DNA from: Streptomyces sp. NRRL F-5135 | GTDB lineage: Bacteria; Actinomycetota; Actinomycetes; Streptomycetales; Streptomycetaceae | Length of the DNA: 64,000 nucleotides | Assembly (NCBI RefSeq): GCF_000719775.1 | Contig: NZ_JOHR01000004.1 | Span: 1-64,000, forward strand | Direction of reading: 5' to 3' | Shown: in pieces, positions 41,394-49,989 of the stretch | How positions within the stretch are numbered: the stretch's first letter is position 1 | How the letters are laid out: each line of letters starts with the position of its first letter | Notes under the pieces: model-generated | Databases searched by the model: none | Told to the model about the DNA's origin: nothing | Seen by the model: only the letters and a program-made list of their open reading frames with translations | Translations under genes and position numbers: made by a program

Positions 41394-42194
41394 ATGCCGG
41401 TGGTGGTGGTGTCGGGCACCGGGACGGAGATCGGCAAGACCGTCGTCACGGCCGCCCTGGCGGCGGTGGCGCTGGCCGGCGGGCGTACGGTCGCGGTGCT
41501 CAAGCCCGCGCAGACCGGGCTCGCCCCGGCAGAGCCGGGGGACGCGGCCGAGGCCGCCCGGCTGGCCGGCGCCGCCACGGCCGTCGAACTGGCCCGGTTC
41601 CCCGACCCGCTGGCCCCCGCGACCGCGGCCCGCCGGGCCGGGCTGCCGCCCGTACGGCCCGCCGAGGTGGCCACGGCGGCCGAGAAACTGGCCGCCGAGC
41701 ACGACCTCGTGCTGGTCGAGGGCGCGGGCGGGCTGCTCGTACGGTTCGACGAGACCGGCGCGACACTGGCGGACGTGGCCCGGCTGCTGGGCGCCCCGGT
41801 GCTGGTGGTGGCGCCGGCCGGCCTCGGCACGCTGAACGCGACGGCGCTCACGACGGAGGCGCTGCGCGCGCGGGCGCTGACCCCGCTCGGCGTGGTGATC
41901 GGCAGCTGGCCCGCCGAGCCCGGCCTCGCGGAGCGCTGCAACCTGGCGGACCTGCCGGAGGTGTCCGGGGCCCCGCTGCTGGGGGCGGTACCGGCGGGCG
42001 CGGGTTCCTGGGCACCGGCGCGGTTCCGGGCCGGGGCGGCGGACTGGCTGGCGGCCGAGCTGGGCGGAGCGTGGCGGCCGGAGGGGATGGCCGAGCGGCA
42101 CGGACTCCCGCCTCTTCGACAGGGCGTTGAATTCGGTCAGTGCCGCGACCGGCATGGCCTGCCCGTTACGGAGCGCCCGCCGCGCAGCGGCTGA
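41394..42194 (+). CDS. bioD: dethiobiotin synthetase
   Basis: BioD forms the ureido ring of dethiobiotin from diaminopelargonate, CO2 and ATP. The 266-residue protein has the P-loop GTGTEIGKT at residues 8-16, KPAQTGL, LVEGAGGLLVRFD and the late VIGSWPAEPGLAERCN. The normal family length is about 230-240; the last 30 residues are a basic tail that runs into the region before ureA. ATG at 41394 is three bases after the bioA stop. It ends the bioB-bioA-bioD operon. Confidence 0.94.
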   Translation: MPVVVVSGTGTEIGKTVVTAALAAVALAGGRTVAVLKPAQTGLAPAEPGDAAEAARLAGAATAVELARFPDPLAPATAARRAGLPPVRPAEVATAAEKLAAEHDLVLVEGAGGLLVRFDETGATLADVARLLGAPVLVVAPAGLGTLNATALTTEALRARALTPLGVVIGSWPAEPGLAERCNLADLPEVSGAPLLGAVPAGAGSWAPARFRAGAADWLAAELGGAWRPEGMAERHGLPPLRQGVEFGQCRDRHGLPVTERPPRSG

Positions 42195-42307
42195 TGTCAA
42201 CCGTGGTGCGTGCCGGGCGTCGCGACGGGGCAAGCCTTGTCGGGAGGGGCACCAGGGTGCCGCTGGCGCCCGGTCGTCGCCGGGCCGACTGACGGTGAGG
42301 TGGAAGT

Positions 42308-42610
42308 GTGCGACTGACTCCGCACGAACAGGAACGCCTGCTCATCCATGTGGCCGCCGACGTGGCCGCCCGACGCAGGGAGCGCGGCCTCAGGCTCAAC
42401 CACCCGGAAGCGGTGGCGCTGATCACCTCGCACATCCTGGAGGGCGCGCGGGACGGCCGCACTGTCGCGGAGCTGATGGCCTCGGGCCGTACGGTCCTCG
42501 GCCGCGAGGACGTCATGGAGGGCATCCCCGAGATGATCCACGACGTCCAGGTGGAGGCCACTTTCCCGGACGGCACCAAGCTCGTCACCGTCCACGAACC
42601 GATCGTCTGA
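42308..42610 (+). CDS. ureA: urease gamma subunit
   Basis: UreA is a small structural subunit of urease, the nickel enzyme that splits urea into ammonia and carbamate. The 100-residue protein is typical: [41 protein letters not shown] and [19 protein letters not shown]. The start is GTG with GAGGTGG upstream. It is the first gene of ureABCFGD, 113 bases after bioD. No promoter or nitrogen-control site stands out in that gap. Confidence 0.96.
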   Translation: MRLTPHEQERLLIHVAADVAARRRERGLRLNHPEAVALITSHILEGARDGRTVAELMASGRTVLGREDVMEGIPEMIHDVQVEATFPDGTKLVTVHEPIV

Positions 42611-42623
42611 CGGGCGGGCGCCG

Positions 42624-42935
42624 ATGATTCCCGGAGAGATCCTTCACGCCGACGGCCCCGTCGCGCTGAACGAGGGCCGCGCGGTCACCCGGCTCACCGT
42701 GCTCAACACCGCCGACCGGCCCGTCCAGGTCGGCTCCCACTACCACTTCGCCGAGACCAACCCCGGGCTGGACTTCGACCGCGCCGCCGCCCGCGGCCGG
42801 CGGCTGCACATCGCCGCCGGCACGGCCGTGCGCTTCGAACCGGGCGTCCCCGTCGAGGTCGCGCTCGTCCCGCTGGCCGGCCTGCGGGTCGTGCCGGGCC
42901 TGCGCGGCGAGACCGGGGGTGCCCTCGATGACTGA
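42624..42935 (+). CDS. ureB: urease beta subunit
   Basis: The 103-residue protein is the beta subunit, with [18 protein letters not shown] at the start and [18 protein letters not shown] as the family signature. It packs against UreC and does not bind nickel itself. The ATG is 13 bases after ureA. Its stop overlaps the ureC start (ATGACTGA), so UreB and UreC are made together. Length is normal. Confidence 0.96.
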   Translation: MIPGEILHADGPVALNEGRAVTRLTVLNTADRPVQVGSHYHFAETNPGLDFDRAAARGRRLHIAAGTAVRFEPGVPVEVALVPLAGLRVVPGLRGETGGALDD

Positions 42936-44649
42936 GCTCTCCCGCGCCGCGTACGCCGATCTCTTCGGCCCCACCACCGGTGACCGGGTCCGCCTCGCCG
43001 ACACCGGACTGCTCGTCGAGATCGAGGAGGACCGTTCCGGTGGCCCCGGGCACGCCGGGGACGAGGCGGTGTTCGGAGGGGGCAAGGTGATCCGCGAGTC
43101 GATGGGCCAGTCCCGTACGACCCGCGCCGAGGGCGCCCCCGACACCGTGATCACCGGTGCGCTGATCCTCGACCACTGGGGCGTGGTCAAGGCCGACATC
43201 GGGATCCGGGACGGCCGGATCACCGGGATCGGCAAGGCCGGAAACCCCGACACCATGGACGCGGTCCACCCTGAGCTGGTCATCGGACCGGAAACCGAGG
43301 TGATCGCGGGCAACGGGAAGATCCTCACCGCCGGCGCCATCGACGCGCACGTCCACTTCATCTCGCCGACCGTCGTCGAACAGGCCCTCGCGAGCGGGAT
43401 CACCACCCTCGTCGGCGGCGGCACCGGACCGGCCGAGGGCACCAAGGCCACCACCATCACCCCCGGCCCCTGGCACCTCGCCCGGATGTTCGAGGCGCTG
43501 GAGACCTTCCCGGTCAACATCGGCCTGCTCGGCAAGGGCAACACGATGTCGCGGGAGGCGATGCACTCCCAACTGCGCGGCGGCGCGCTCGGATTCAAGA
43601 TCCACGAAGACTGGGGCGCCACGCCCGCCGTCATCGACGCCTGCCTCGGCGTCTGCGAGGAGACCGGCGCCCAACTCGCCATTCACACGGACACCTTGAA
43701 CGAGGCGGGATTCGTCCAGGACACCCTCGCCGCCATCGCCGGCCGCACCATCCACGCGTACCACACCGAGGGCGCGGGCGGCGGCCACGCGCCGGACATC
43801 ATCAGCGTCGTCTCCGAACCGTACGTCCTGCCCAGCTCCACCAATCCGACCCGGCCGCACACCCTCAACACCGTCGAGGAACACCTCGACATGCTGATGG
43901 TCTGCCATCACCTCAACCCGGCCGTGCCGGAGGACCTCGCCTTCGCCGAGTCCCGCATCCGGCCCTCGACCATCGCGGCCGAGGACGTCCTGCACGACCT
44001 CGGGGCGATCTCGATCATCTCGTCGGACTCCCAGGCCATGGGGCGTGTCGGTGAGGTCATCACACGGACCTGGCAGACCGCGCACGTGATGAAGCGGCGC
44101 CGGGGCGCCCTGCCCGGGGACGGGCGCGCCGACAACCACCGTGCGCGTCGTTATGTCGCCAAATACACGATCAACCCCGCGGTCGCCCAGGGACTGGACG
44201 GCGAGACCGGCTCCGTGGAGACCGGGAAGCTCGCGGACCTGGTGCTGTGGGACCCGGCCTTCTTCGGGGTCAAGCCGCAGCTGGTCATCAAGGGCGGACA
44301 GATCGCGTACGCGCAGATGGGCGACGCCAACGCCTCCATCCCCACCCCGCAGCCGGTGCTGCCGCGCCCGATGTTCGGCGCGCTGGGCAGGGCCGCCGCG
44401 GCGGGCTCGGTCAACTTCGTGGCACGCGCCGCGATCGAGGACGGGCTGCCCGAACGGCTCGGCCTGGCAAAGGCGTTCACCCCGATCGGGGACACCCGGC
44501 GGATCACCAAGGCCGACATGCGGGAGAACGACGCGCTGCCGAGGGTCGAGGTGGACCCCGACACGTTCACCGTGACCATCGACGGCGACGTGGTGGAGCC
44601 GGCGCCCGCCACCGAACTGCCGATGGCCCAGCGCTACTTCCTCTTCTGA
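42928..44649 (+). CDS. ureC: urease alpha subunit
   Basis: UreC carries the dinickel site. The 573-residue protein shows [11 protein letters not shown] (two nickel His ligands), GFKIHEDWG (the lysine that is carbamylated), the active-site flap MVCHHLN and [11 protein letters not shown] (nickel-binding Asp). ATG at 42928, rather than GTG at 42919, gives the usual [16 protein letters not shown] start and overlaps ureB. All catalytic residues I can check are present, so it should be active once loaded by UreD, UreF and UreG. Confidence 0.97.
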   Translation: MTELSRAAYADLFGPTTGDRVRLADTGLLVEIEEDRSGGPGHAGDEAVFGGGKVIRESMGQSRTTRAEGAPDTVITGALILDHWGVVKADIGIRDGRITGIGKAGNPDTMDAVHPELVIGPETEVIAGNGKILTAGAIDAHVHFISPTVVEQALASGITTLVGGGTGPAEGTKATTITPGPWHLARMFEALETFPVNIGLLGKGNTMSREAMHSQLRGGALGFKIHEDWGATPAVIDACLGVCEETGAQLAIHTDTLNEAGFVQDTLAAIAGRTIHAYHTEGAGGGHAPDIISVVSEPYVLPSSTNPTRPHTLNTVEEHLDMLMVCHHLNPAVPEDLAFAESRIRPSTIAAEDVLHDLGAISIISSDSQAMGRVGEVITRTWQTAHVMKRRRGALPGDGRADNHRARRYVAKYTINPAVAQGLDGETGSVETGKLADLVLWDPAFFGVKPQLVIKGGQIAYAQMGDANASIPTPQPVLPRPMFGALGRAAAAGSVNFVARAAIEDGLPERLGLAKAFTPIGDTRRITKADMRENDALPRVEVDPDTFTVTIDGDVVEPAPATELPMAQRYFLF

Positions 44650-44732
44650 GGGCTTCCCGCGGCTCCGGCTGCCCCTGCGGCTCCGGCGGATTCGGCGGCT
44701 ACTGCGAGAGGGGGTGGGCTCCGACACGTGCT

Positions 44733-44772
44733 GACTGATCGACATGAGGACTGATCGAGATGAGGACTGATC
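44733..44772 (+). repeat. three 16-base-spaced direct repeats before ureF
   Basis: GACTGATC occurs at 44733-44740, 44749-44756 and 44765-44772, each followed by a GAxATGAG-like spacer. They lie in the only gap of the urease operon, just ahead of the ureF ribosome site. Confidence 0.7.
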
Positions 44773-44790
44773 CGTGAGGGAGGAAGCCCG

Positions 44791-45465
44791 ATGAGCCGCG
44801 CCGCACTGCTCGTCCTCGCCGACGGCCGGTTCCCCGCCGGCGGCCACGCCCATTCCGGCGGCGTCGAGTCCGCCGTACGGGCCGGCCGGATCCGGGGCGC
44901 CGAGGAACTGGCCGAGTTCTGCCGGGGCAGGCTGCACACCACCGGACTCACGGCGGCGGCGCTGGCGGCCGCCGCCGCACGCGGCCTCGACCCCCTCGCG
45001 CTGGACGAGGCGGCGGACGCCCGTACCCCCTCGCCCGCACTGCGCACGACCGCGCGCAAGCTCGGCCGACAACTGATGCGCGCGGCCCGCGCCACCTGGC
45101 CGGGGCCGGAACTCGACACGCTGGCCGCGGCCCGGCCGCGCGGTGCGCACCAGCCCGTCGTGCTCGGCCTCGCCGCCCGCTCGGCCGGGCTCACGCCCGA
45201 GGACGCCGCGTACTGTGCCGGGTACGAGGCCGTCAGCGGCCCCGCCACGGCTGCCGTACGGCTCCTCGGGCTCGACCCGTTCGAGGCGACCGCCGTCCTC
45301 GCCCGCCTGGCGCCTGAACTGGACGAGGCCGCCGCGCGGGCGGCCGAAGCCGCGGCGCGGGCGGCGACGGACGGCCTCGACGCGCTGCCCGCCGCCTCGG
45401 CACCGATGCTCGACATCACGGCGGAGGAGCACGCGGCCTGGCCGGTCCGGCTGTTCGCCTCATGA
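44791..45465 (+). CDS. ureF: urease accessory protein UreF
   Basis: UreF helps UreG and UreD insert nickel and CO2 into UreC. The 224-residue helical protein begins with [20 protein letters not shown], the family signature, and ends with a conserved C-terminal tail near LFAS. ATG at 44791 has GGAGGAAG upstream. The 141-base gap after ureC is the longest in the operon and holds short direct repeats. It is followed by ureG after 22 bases. Confidence 0.94.
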   Translation: MSRAALLVLADGRFPAGGHAHSGGVESAVRAGRIRGAEELAEFCRGRLHTTGLTAAALAAAAARGLDPLALDEAADARTPSPALRTTARKLGRQLMRAARATWPGPELDTLAAARPRGAHQPVVLGLAARSAGLTPEDAAYCAGYEAVSGPATAAVRLLGLDPFEATAVLARLAPELDEAAARAAEAAARAATDGLDALPAASAPMLDITAEEHAAWPVRLFAS

Positions 45466-45487
45466 CCTTCCGAACAGGAGCCACACC

Positions 45488-46225
45488 ATGCACCTCGACC
45501 ACAGCCGTACGGGCCCGGCGGCCGTCAGCGCGGACGCCCTGCGTCCCGACGGGCGCCGGCGAGCCCTGCGCATCGGGCTGGGCGGACCCGTCGGCTCGGG
45601 AAAGACCGCGACCGTCGCCGCGCTCTGCCGCACCCTGCGCGACCGGCTCTCGCTCGCCGTCGTCACCAACGACATCTACACCCGTGAGGACGCGGAGTTC
45701 CTGCTCCGCAACGCCGTCCTGCCGCCCGAGCGCATCCAGGCCGTCGAGACGGGAGCCTGCCCGCACACCGCCATCCGCGACGACATCTCCGCCAACCTCG
45801 AAGCCGTCGAGGACCTGGAGGACGCGGTCGGTCCGCTCGATCTGATCCTCGTGGAGTCCGGCGGTGACAATCTCACCGCGACCTTCTCCAAAGGCCTGGT
45901 GGACGCCCAGATCTTCGTGATCGACGTCGCGGGCGGCGACGACATCCCGCGCAAGGGCGGGCCCGGGGTGACCACCGCCGACCTGCTGGTGGTCAACAAG
46001 ACGGACCTGGCCCCGTACGTCGGCTCGGACCTGGACCGGATGGCCCGCGACGCCAAGGAGCAGCGCGGCGAACTCCCGGTCGTCTTCACCTCGTTGAGGA
46101 ACACGGAGAAGAGGACGGGTACGGAGGGGACGACCCGGCAGAGCGGGGAGAGCGGGGCGGACGGGAAGGGCGTCGGTCCCGTGCGGGACTGGGTGCTCGG
46201 GCGCCTCGCCGCCTGGACCGCGTGA
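45488..46225 (+). CDS. ureG: urease accessory GTPase UreG
   Basis: UreG supplies nickel to the apoenzyme with GTP hydrolysis. The 245-residue protein has the P-loop GGPVGSGKT at residues 32-40, [14 protein letters not shown], the metal-binding CPH in [24 protein letters not shown] and [10 protein letters not shown]. Between [10 protein letters not shown] and VGPVRDWV there is an extra stretch of about 20 Gly/Ser/Thr residues, which is not in the usual protein. ATG at 45488 has AGGAG upstream. Its stop overlaps ureD (GTGA). Confidence 0.95.
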   Translation: MHLDHSRTGPAAVSADALRPDGRRRALRIGLGGPVGSGKTATVAALCRTLRDRLSLAVVTNDIYTREDAEFLLRNAVLPPERIQAVETGACPHTAIRDDISANLEAVEDLEDAVGPLDLILVESGGDNLTATFSKGLVDAQIFVIDVAGGDDIPRKGGPGVTTADLLVVNKTDLAPYVGSDLDRMARDAKEQRGELPVVFTSLRNTEKRTGTEGTTRQSGESGADGKGVGPVRDWVLGRLAAWTA

Positions 46226-46989
46226 GCGGCGTCCGGGCCACCGCCCGTATCGTCGCCACCCCCGCCGGACTGCCGGTCCTCAGCGGGGAGGGGCCACTGG
46301 CCCTGCGCCGCACCCGGGCGGCGGGCCCCGGCCTCCGGGTCACCGTCGTCGGCGCGATGAGCGCCCCTCTGGGCGGGGACCGGCTCGCTGTCGAGGCGGA
46401 GGTGCGGGAGGGGGCGCGACTGACCCTCGACGCCGCCGCGGCCACCGTCTCCCTCCCGTCCCGCACCGCCGTACCGGCCTCGTACGACGTGCGGCTGACC
46501 GTCGGCGAGCACGCCGAGCTGCGCTGGCTGCCCGGGCCGGTCATCTCCGCGTACGGCAGTGACCTCCGCGCGCGTACCCGCGTCGAACTGGCCGCCACCG
46601 CCCGCCTGGTGCTGCGCGAGGAACAGGTCCTCGGCCGTCACGCCGAGCCGCCCGGCACGCTCGTCAGCCGGCTCACCGTCCACCGGGCCGGCCGGCCGCT
46701 GTTCGACCAGGAACTCGGCAGCGGCCCCGGTGTGCCCGGTGGCTGGGACGGCCCGGCCGTACTGGCCGGGCACCGGGCCACGGGCCAACTGCTCCTTGTC
46801 GGGCCGGAGTTCGATGTGAAGCCGGCCCGGCCCCGGCTGCTGGGAGAGAGCGCCGTGCTCACCCCGCTGGCCGGCCCGGCGGTCGTCGTCACGGCCCTGG
46901 CGCCGGACGCGCTCCGGCTGCGCCGCGTACTGGACGAGGCGGCACGGGAGATCCTGGCGGAGTGGCTGCCGGACGAGCCGTACCGCTGA
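46222..46989 (+). CDS. ureD: urease accessory protein UreD
   Basis: UreD (UreH) docks the UreFG complex on the apourease. The 255-residue protein begins with GTG overlapping the ureG stop and shows [33 protein letters not shown] and [20 protein letters not shown], in the order expected for the family. It is the last gene of the cluster and is followed by an inverted repeat (47095-47124). No nickel or urea transporter gene adjoins the operon. Confidence 0.92.
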   Translation: MSGVRATARIVATPAGLPVLSGEGPLALRRTRAAGPGLRVTVVGAMSAPLGGDRLAVEAEVREGARLTLDAAAATVSLPSRTAVPASYDVRLTVGEHAELRWLPGPVISAYGSDLRARTRVELAATARLVLREEQVLGRHAEPPGTLVSRLTVHRAGRPLFDQELGSGPGVPGGWDGPAVLAGHRATGQLLLVGPEFDVKPARPRLLGESAVLTPLAGPAVVVTALAPDALRLRRVLDEAAREILAEWLPDEPYR

Positions 46990-47094
46990 GGGGACCCCGC
47001 GGAACGCGTCACCCGCGCCCTCCGTGCCGCTCACGGACTCGCTCCCCGGGACTCCAGGCACCAGGTGGAGCGTCCCACCGTTCCCTGACCGCGT

Positions 47095-47124
47095 AACGCC
47101 GTCCCCGGCGCGGTGCCGACGGCG
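47095..47124. terminator. inverted repeat between convergent ureD and TetR genes
   Basis: ACGCCGTC (47095-47102) pairs with GACGGCGT (47117-47124), and the inner GGC/GCC can extend the stem. It lies just before the stop of the minus-strand TetR gene, so it could end transcription from ureD. Confidence 0.55.
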
Positions 47125-47131
47125 TCCGCGT

Positions 47132-47740
47132 TCACCCGTCGGCGGCGTGGAGCGACCGGCGCCAGTACGCCGTGACGGTGTGGCGGAGCCGCTCGGTCGC
47201 GACGGCCCGGGGGTCGAGCAGCCGCTGCAGTCCTATCCCGCGGAGCTGCCCGACGATCGCGACCGCCACCTCGGCGGGAACGAGGTCGCCGCGCAGGGTG
47301 CCGTCCTCGATGCCGGCCTGGACGTCCTCGCACAGGTCGGCGCGGAAGGCCTCGTCCCGCTCGCGGAAGACGGGTGCCAGCTCCGGATCCGTGGCGGCCT
47401 CGGCCCACAGCACGAGAAAGGCACGTGACGCCACGCCGTCCTGCCCGAGTGCGCCGATGTAGCCGTCGATCAGGCGCAGCAGGCGGTCCGAGCCGGGTGG
47501 CAGGCCGTCCAGTCCCGGTACGAAGCCGGTCTGCGTGCCGCGGGCGAGGCGGTTGAGCAGTTCCCCCTTGGAGCCGAAGTGGTGCGTGACGATCCCTCGG
47601 CTGTAACCGGCCCGTTCGCCGACACGGGCCAGCGTCAGCGAACGCACGCCCTGCTCGACGACCAGTTCTGCGGCGGCGTTCAGCAGTGCGGACTCGGCCT
47701 GGTCCCGGCGTTCCCGCTGGGTGCGGCGTGCGGTGGTCAT
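47132..47740 (-). CDS. TetR family repressor
   Basis: The 202-residue protein has a TetR helix-turn-helix (residues about 13-60, with ALLNAAAELVVEQGVRSLTL and VGERAGYSRGIVTHHFGSK). A helical ligand domain follows. ATG at 47740 gives MTTARRTQRERRD. No Shine-Dalgarno precedes it, and TATCAT lies six bases upstream, so a leaderless message is likely. It is divergent from the DUF1330/hydrolase pair, and a nine-base-arm inverted repeat lies between. It most likely represses that pair and itself; the ligand is unknown. Confidence 0.92.
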   Translation of the reverse strand: MTTARRTQRERRDQAESALLNAAAELVVEQGVRSLTLARVGERAGYSRGIVTHHFGSKGELLNRLARGTQTGFVPGLDGLPPGSDRLLRLIDGYIGALGQDGVASRAFLVLWAEAATDPELAPVFRERDEAFRADLCEDVQAGIEDGTLRGDLVPAEVAVAIVGQLRGIGLQRLLDPRAVATERLRHTVTAYWRRSLHAADG

Positions 47741-47746
47741 GGCGGA

Positions 47747-47752
47747 ATGATA
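47747..47752 (-). promoter_or_regulatory. -10-like element of the TetR gene
   Basis: On the minus strand, TATCAT ends six bases before the ATG. With no ribosome site present, transcription probably starts at the ATG. Confidence 0.45.
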
Positions 47753-47757
47753 GCAAT

Positions 47758-47787
47758 ACAAACTTGCGTGTCGGCCAACAAGTATGT
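47758..47787. promoter_or_regulatory. candidate TetR operator
   Basis: ACAAACTTG (47758-47766) and CAAGTATGT (47779-47787) form an inverted repeat with eight of nine pairs matching and a 12-base spacer. It lies between the divergent TetR and DUF1330 genes, next to the TetR -10 element. Confidence 0.6.
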
Positions 47788-47829
47788 GACGGTGGGCGCG
47801 TCGCATTCCCCCGCTTCCTGGAGGTTCCG

Positions 47830-48198
47830 TTGATCGAGATCGACGACCGTGAGTTGGATGTCCTGCTCTCCGAAGACCCCGGCGGCCCGGTGGTGATGCT
47901 CAACCTGTTGCGGTTCCGGCCGGACGGCGGCCGCGAGAGCTACCAGCGGTACGCGGAGGCGCTGCGCGGCTCGGTCAGCTCCCGATACGGGGTGACCGTG
48001 GAGTACGCGGGCGACGGCGGGCGCGCGCTGGTCGCCGAGGAGGGGCAGGCGTGGGACATGGTGTTGTTGGTGCGTTACCCGAACCGGCGGGCGTTCGCCG
48101 ACATGCTCCGGGACCCCGACTACCGCGAGATATCCCACCTGCGGGACGAGGCGCTCGTGGAGTCGGTCCTGCAGCCGACCGTACCGAGTGGGGTGTGA
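47830..48198 (+). CDS. DUF1330 domain protein
   Basis: The 122-residue protein begins LIEIDDRELDVLLSEDPGG and continues with VVMLNLLRFRPDGG, YQRYAEAL and a final PDYREISHLRDEALVES, the DUF1330 fold of the dimeric alpha-beta barrel kind. Function is not settled. The TTG at 47830 was chosen because a clear GGAGG lies seven bases upstream and no ATG or GTG fits. The downstream hydrolase start overlaps the stop (GTGA). Both are under the divergent TetR repressor by position. Confidence 0.8.
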   Translation: MIEIDDRELDVLLSEDPGGPVVMLNLLRFRPDGGRESYQRYAEALRGSVSSRYGVTVEYAGDGGRALVAEEGQAWDMVLLVRYPNRRAFADMLRDPDYREISHLRDEALVESVLQPTVPSGV

Positions 48199-48953
48199 GC
48201 GCCGTGCCCGCGGTTTTCGTCCACGGGAATCCCGAGACGGCGGCGGTCTGGGACCCGCTGCTGGCCGAGCTGGAGCAGTACCGGTCCGACCTGGTCCGCC
48301 TGTCGCCGCCCGGGTTCGGGGCGCCGCTGCCCGCCGGATTCGGTGCCACCCTCCTCGAATACCGGGACTGGCTGGCCCGTGAGCTGACGGCTTTCGGGGA
48401 GCCGGTCGATCTGGTCGGACACGACCTGGGCGGCGGTCATGTCGTGAACGTCGTACTGAGCCGCCCCGACCTCGTCCGCAGCTGGGCGAGTGACGTGCTC
48501 GGGATCTACGAGCCCGATTACGTATGGCATGAACTCGCCCGTCGTTGGCAGACGCCGGGCGCGGGCGAGGCCGACGTCGCCGCGCGGTTCGGCTCCACCG
48601 TCGAGGAGCGCACCCGTACGCTCGTCGCGCGGGGCATGGGCGGGCAGGTCGCCGCCCGTGTCGCCGCGGGGCAGGACGAGGCGATGGGCCGCGCCGTGCT
48701 CTCGGTCTACCGGTCCGCCACGTCGGAGATGGCCGGCCTCGGCCGGGAGCTGGAGCGTGCCGCGGCGCGACCGGGGCTCGCGCTCCTCGCCACCGCCGAC
48801 CACCTCGTCGGGACCGGGGAACAGTGGCGCCGCGCCGCCCGCAGGGCAGGGGCCCGGGTCGAGGTCCTCGACGGTCTCGGCCACTGGTGGCTGACCGAGG
48901 ACCCCGCCCGCGGCGCCTCGGCCCTGCGCGCGTTCTGGGCGACGGTCGGCTGA
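48195..48953 (+). CDS. alpha/beta hydrolase (haloalkane dehalogenase/epoxide hydrolase-like)
   Basis: The 252-residue protein is an alpha/beta hydrolase with the oxyanion turn VFVHGNPET and a nucleophile elbow GHDLGGGH. The residue is Asp, not Ser, which points to the dehalogenase or epoxide-hydrolase branch. The catalytic His is in LDGLGHWWLTEDP. GTG at 48195 overlaps the DUF1330 stop, so the two are coupled. Together they form the target operon of the TetR repressor. The substrate, perhaps a xenobiotic, is unknown. Confidence 0.88.
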   Translation: MSAVPAVFVHGNPETAAVWDPLLAELEQYRSDLVRLSPPGFGAPLPAGFGATLLEYRDWLARELTAFGEPVDLVGHDLGGGHVVNVVLSRPDLVRSWASDVLGIYEPDYVWHELARRWQTPGAGEADVAARFGSTVEERTRTLVARGMGGQVAARVAAGQDEAMGRAVLSVYRSATSEMAGLGRELERAAARPGLALLATADHLVGTGEQWRRAARRAGARVEVLDGLGHWWLTEDPARGASALRAFWATVG

Positions 48954-49328
48954 GGGCGGCGCCGGAGGAGCGGGACTCGACGGCCTGCCTCCCGGCGGGG
49001 CGCTTGCCGTACTCGCGGTTCCGTCGGTATGGGGCGAGCGCCGCCCGGCGCGTCCGCTCCTCGAACCCGCTCGATACCGGTGGGGCGCACCAGACCCCTC
49101 TCCTACGCGAACACCGCGGCCTGTGTGGCGGCGACCGGCCGGAACAGCCGTGCCGTGCGGGGCCCCCGGCCACTGCCGGTACGTGCTGCCCCGGCCTCGG
49201 GCAGCGGCGTAACCGGGCGTGGCCACACCCCGCCCACCGGGAAGAACACGGCCGGCGTCCCGCTAGGGAGCGCACCGTGAACGTAGCTCCGAGGGATGAC
49301 GAGCAGGGGGCCGGCGCCGGATCGGCGG
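48954..49328. other. intergenic region with no recognised feature
   Basis: This stretch lies between the convergent hydrolase gene and the Roadblock-protein gene. I see no gene, strong hairpin or repeat in it. Confidence 0.4.
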
Positions 49329-49718
49329 TCAGGCGGACACATCTCCGGCCAGCAGCGCGCTCAGCTCCTTGACGATCGCGGGTGCCTCGCGCTGCAGCGC
49401 CGCGATGTCGAGCCCCTCGTCGCCCAGGACGGAGAGCAACGCCCGGTCACCGACGGCGAGGACGACGATCTGTCCGCCGCCGCAGCGGATCACCACGTCA
49501 CGGAGCGCGCCGGCCTCGGCCTGCTGGGCCATGCGCGCGCCGATGCCCAGGGTGGCCGCCGCCAGCGCGGCTATCGCCTCGGGCTGGACACTGTCGGCGT
49601 CGGCGGCCACCAGCAGTCCGTCGGCGGTCGACAGAACGCTTTCCGATGTCCCCATCACCCGCTCCCGCAGTGAGGTCAGTACGTCGACGAGAGAGGTGAC
49701 GGAGGAGGGTGCGTGCAT
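49329..49718 (-). CDS. Roadblock/LC7 domain protein
   Basis: The 129-residue protein is a single Roadblock/LC7 domain: VLSTADGLLVAADADSVQPE, then AALAAATLGIGARMAQQAEAG, then LRDVVIRCGGGQIVVLAVGD. Such proteins dimerise and control small GTPases of the MglA type. In the usual Streptomyces conservons the gene is next to a kinase, a DUF742 and a GTPase; none of these is here. ATG at 49718 has AGGAG about nine bases upstream. An unusual purine tract lies between it and the PATAN gene upstream. Confidence 0.85.
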   Translation of the reverse strand: MHAPSSVTSLVDVLTSLRERVMGTSESVLSTADGLLVAADADSVQPEAIAALAAATLGIGARMAQQAEAGALRDVVIRCGGGQIVVLAVGDRALLSVLGDEGLDIAALQREAPAIVKELSALLAGDVSA

Positions 49719-49810
49719 GGTGGTCGCTCCTAGGGTGTGATCCGGTCGAGGTGGTGCCGTGGGCGTGGGAAAGGGACGGGGAGGCGCGCGCGGAGATCAA
49801 AAAGCTCGGT

Positions 49811-49935
49811 GGAGCGAGAGACGGGGAGGGAGAGAGACGGGGAGGGAGAGAGGCGGGGGACGGGGAGAGATGGGGGAGGGGAGAGGCGGTGGAGAAAGGA
49901 AACGGGGGCGGGAAACGGAAGGGTGGTTGCCGGCG
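49811..49935 (+). repeat. long purine-rich tract upstream of a Roadblock gene
   Basis: Over about 125 bases the plus strand is mostly G and A, with many GGGG runs and a repeated GAGACGGGGAGGGA unit. The transcribed (minus) strand is correspondingly pyrimidine-rich. Such a tract can form G-quadruplex or triplex DNA. It lies between the stop of the PATAN gene and the start of the Roadblock gene. Confidence 0.8.
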
Positions 49936-49989
49936 GGAGACGGGCGGGACGGGATACGGAGATGTCGAGAGGCGGGAACCACTCCCGCG

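Noticed and set aside
39708..42233. Very long open frame on the minus strand across the biotin genes
   Set aside because: It is antisense to bioB, bioA and bioD, which have clear motifs. Long antisense frames are expected in GC-rich DNA with biased third positions, and its translation is rich in Arg, Gly and Pro without any domain.
42195..42307. Riboswitch or nickel-regulator site before ureA
   Set aside because: No recognised conserved blocks or convincing dyad were found in the 113 bases.
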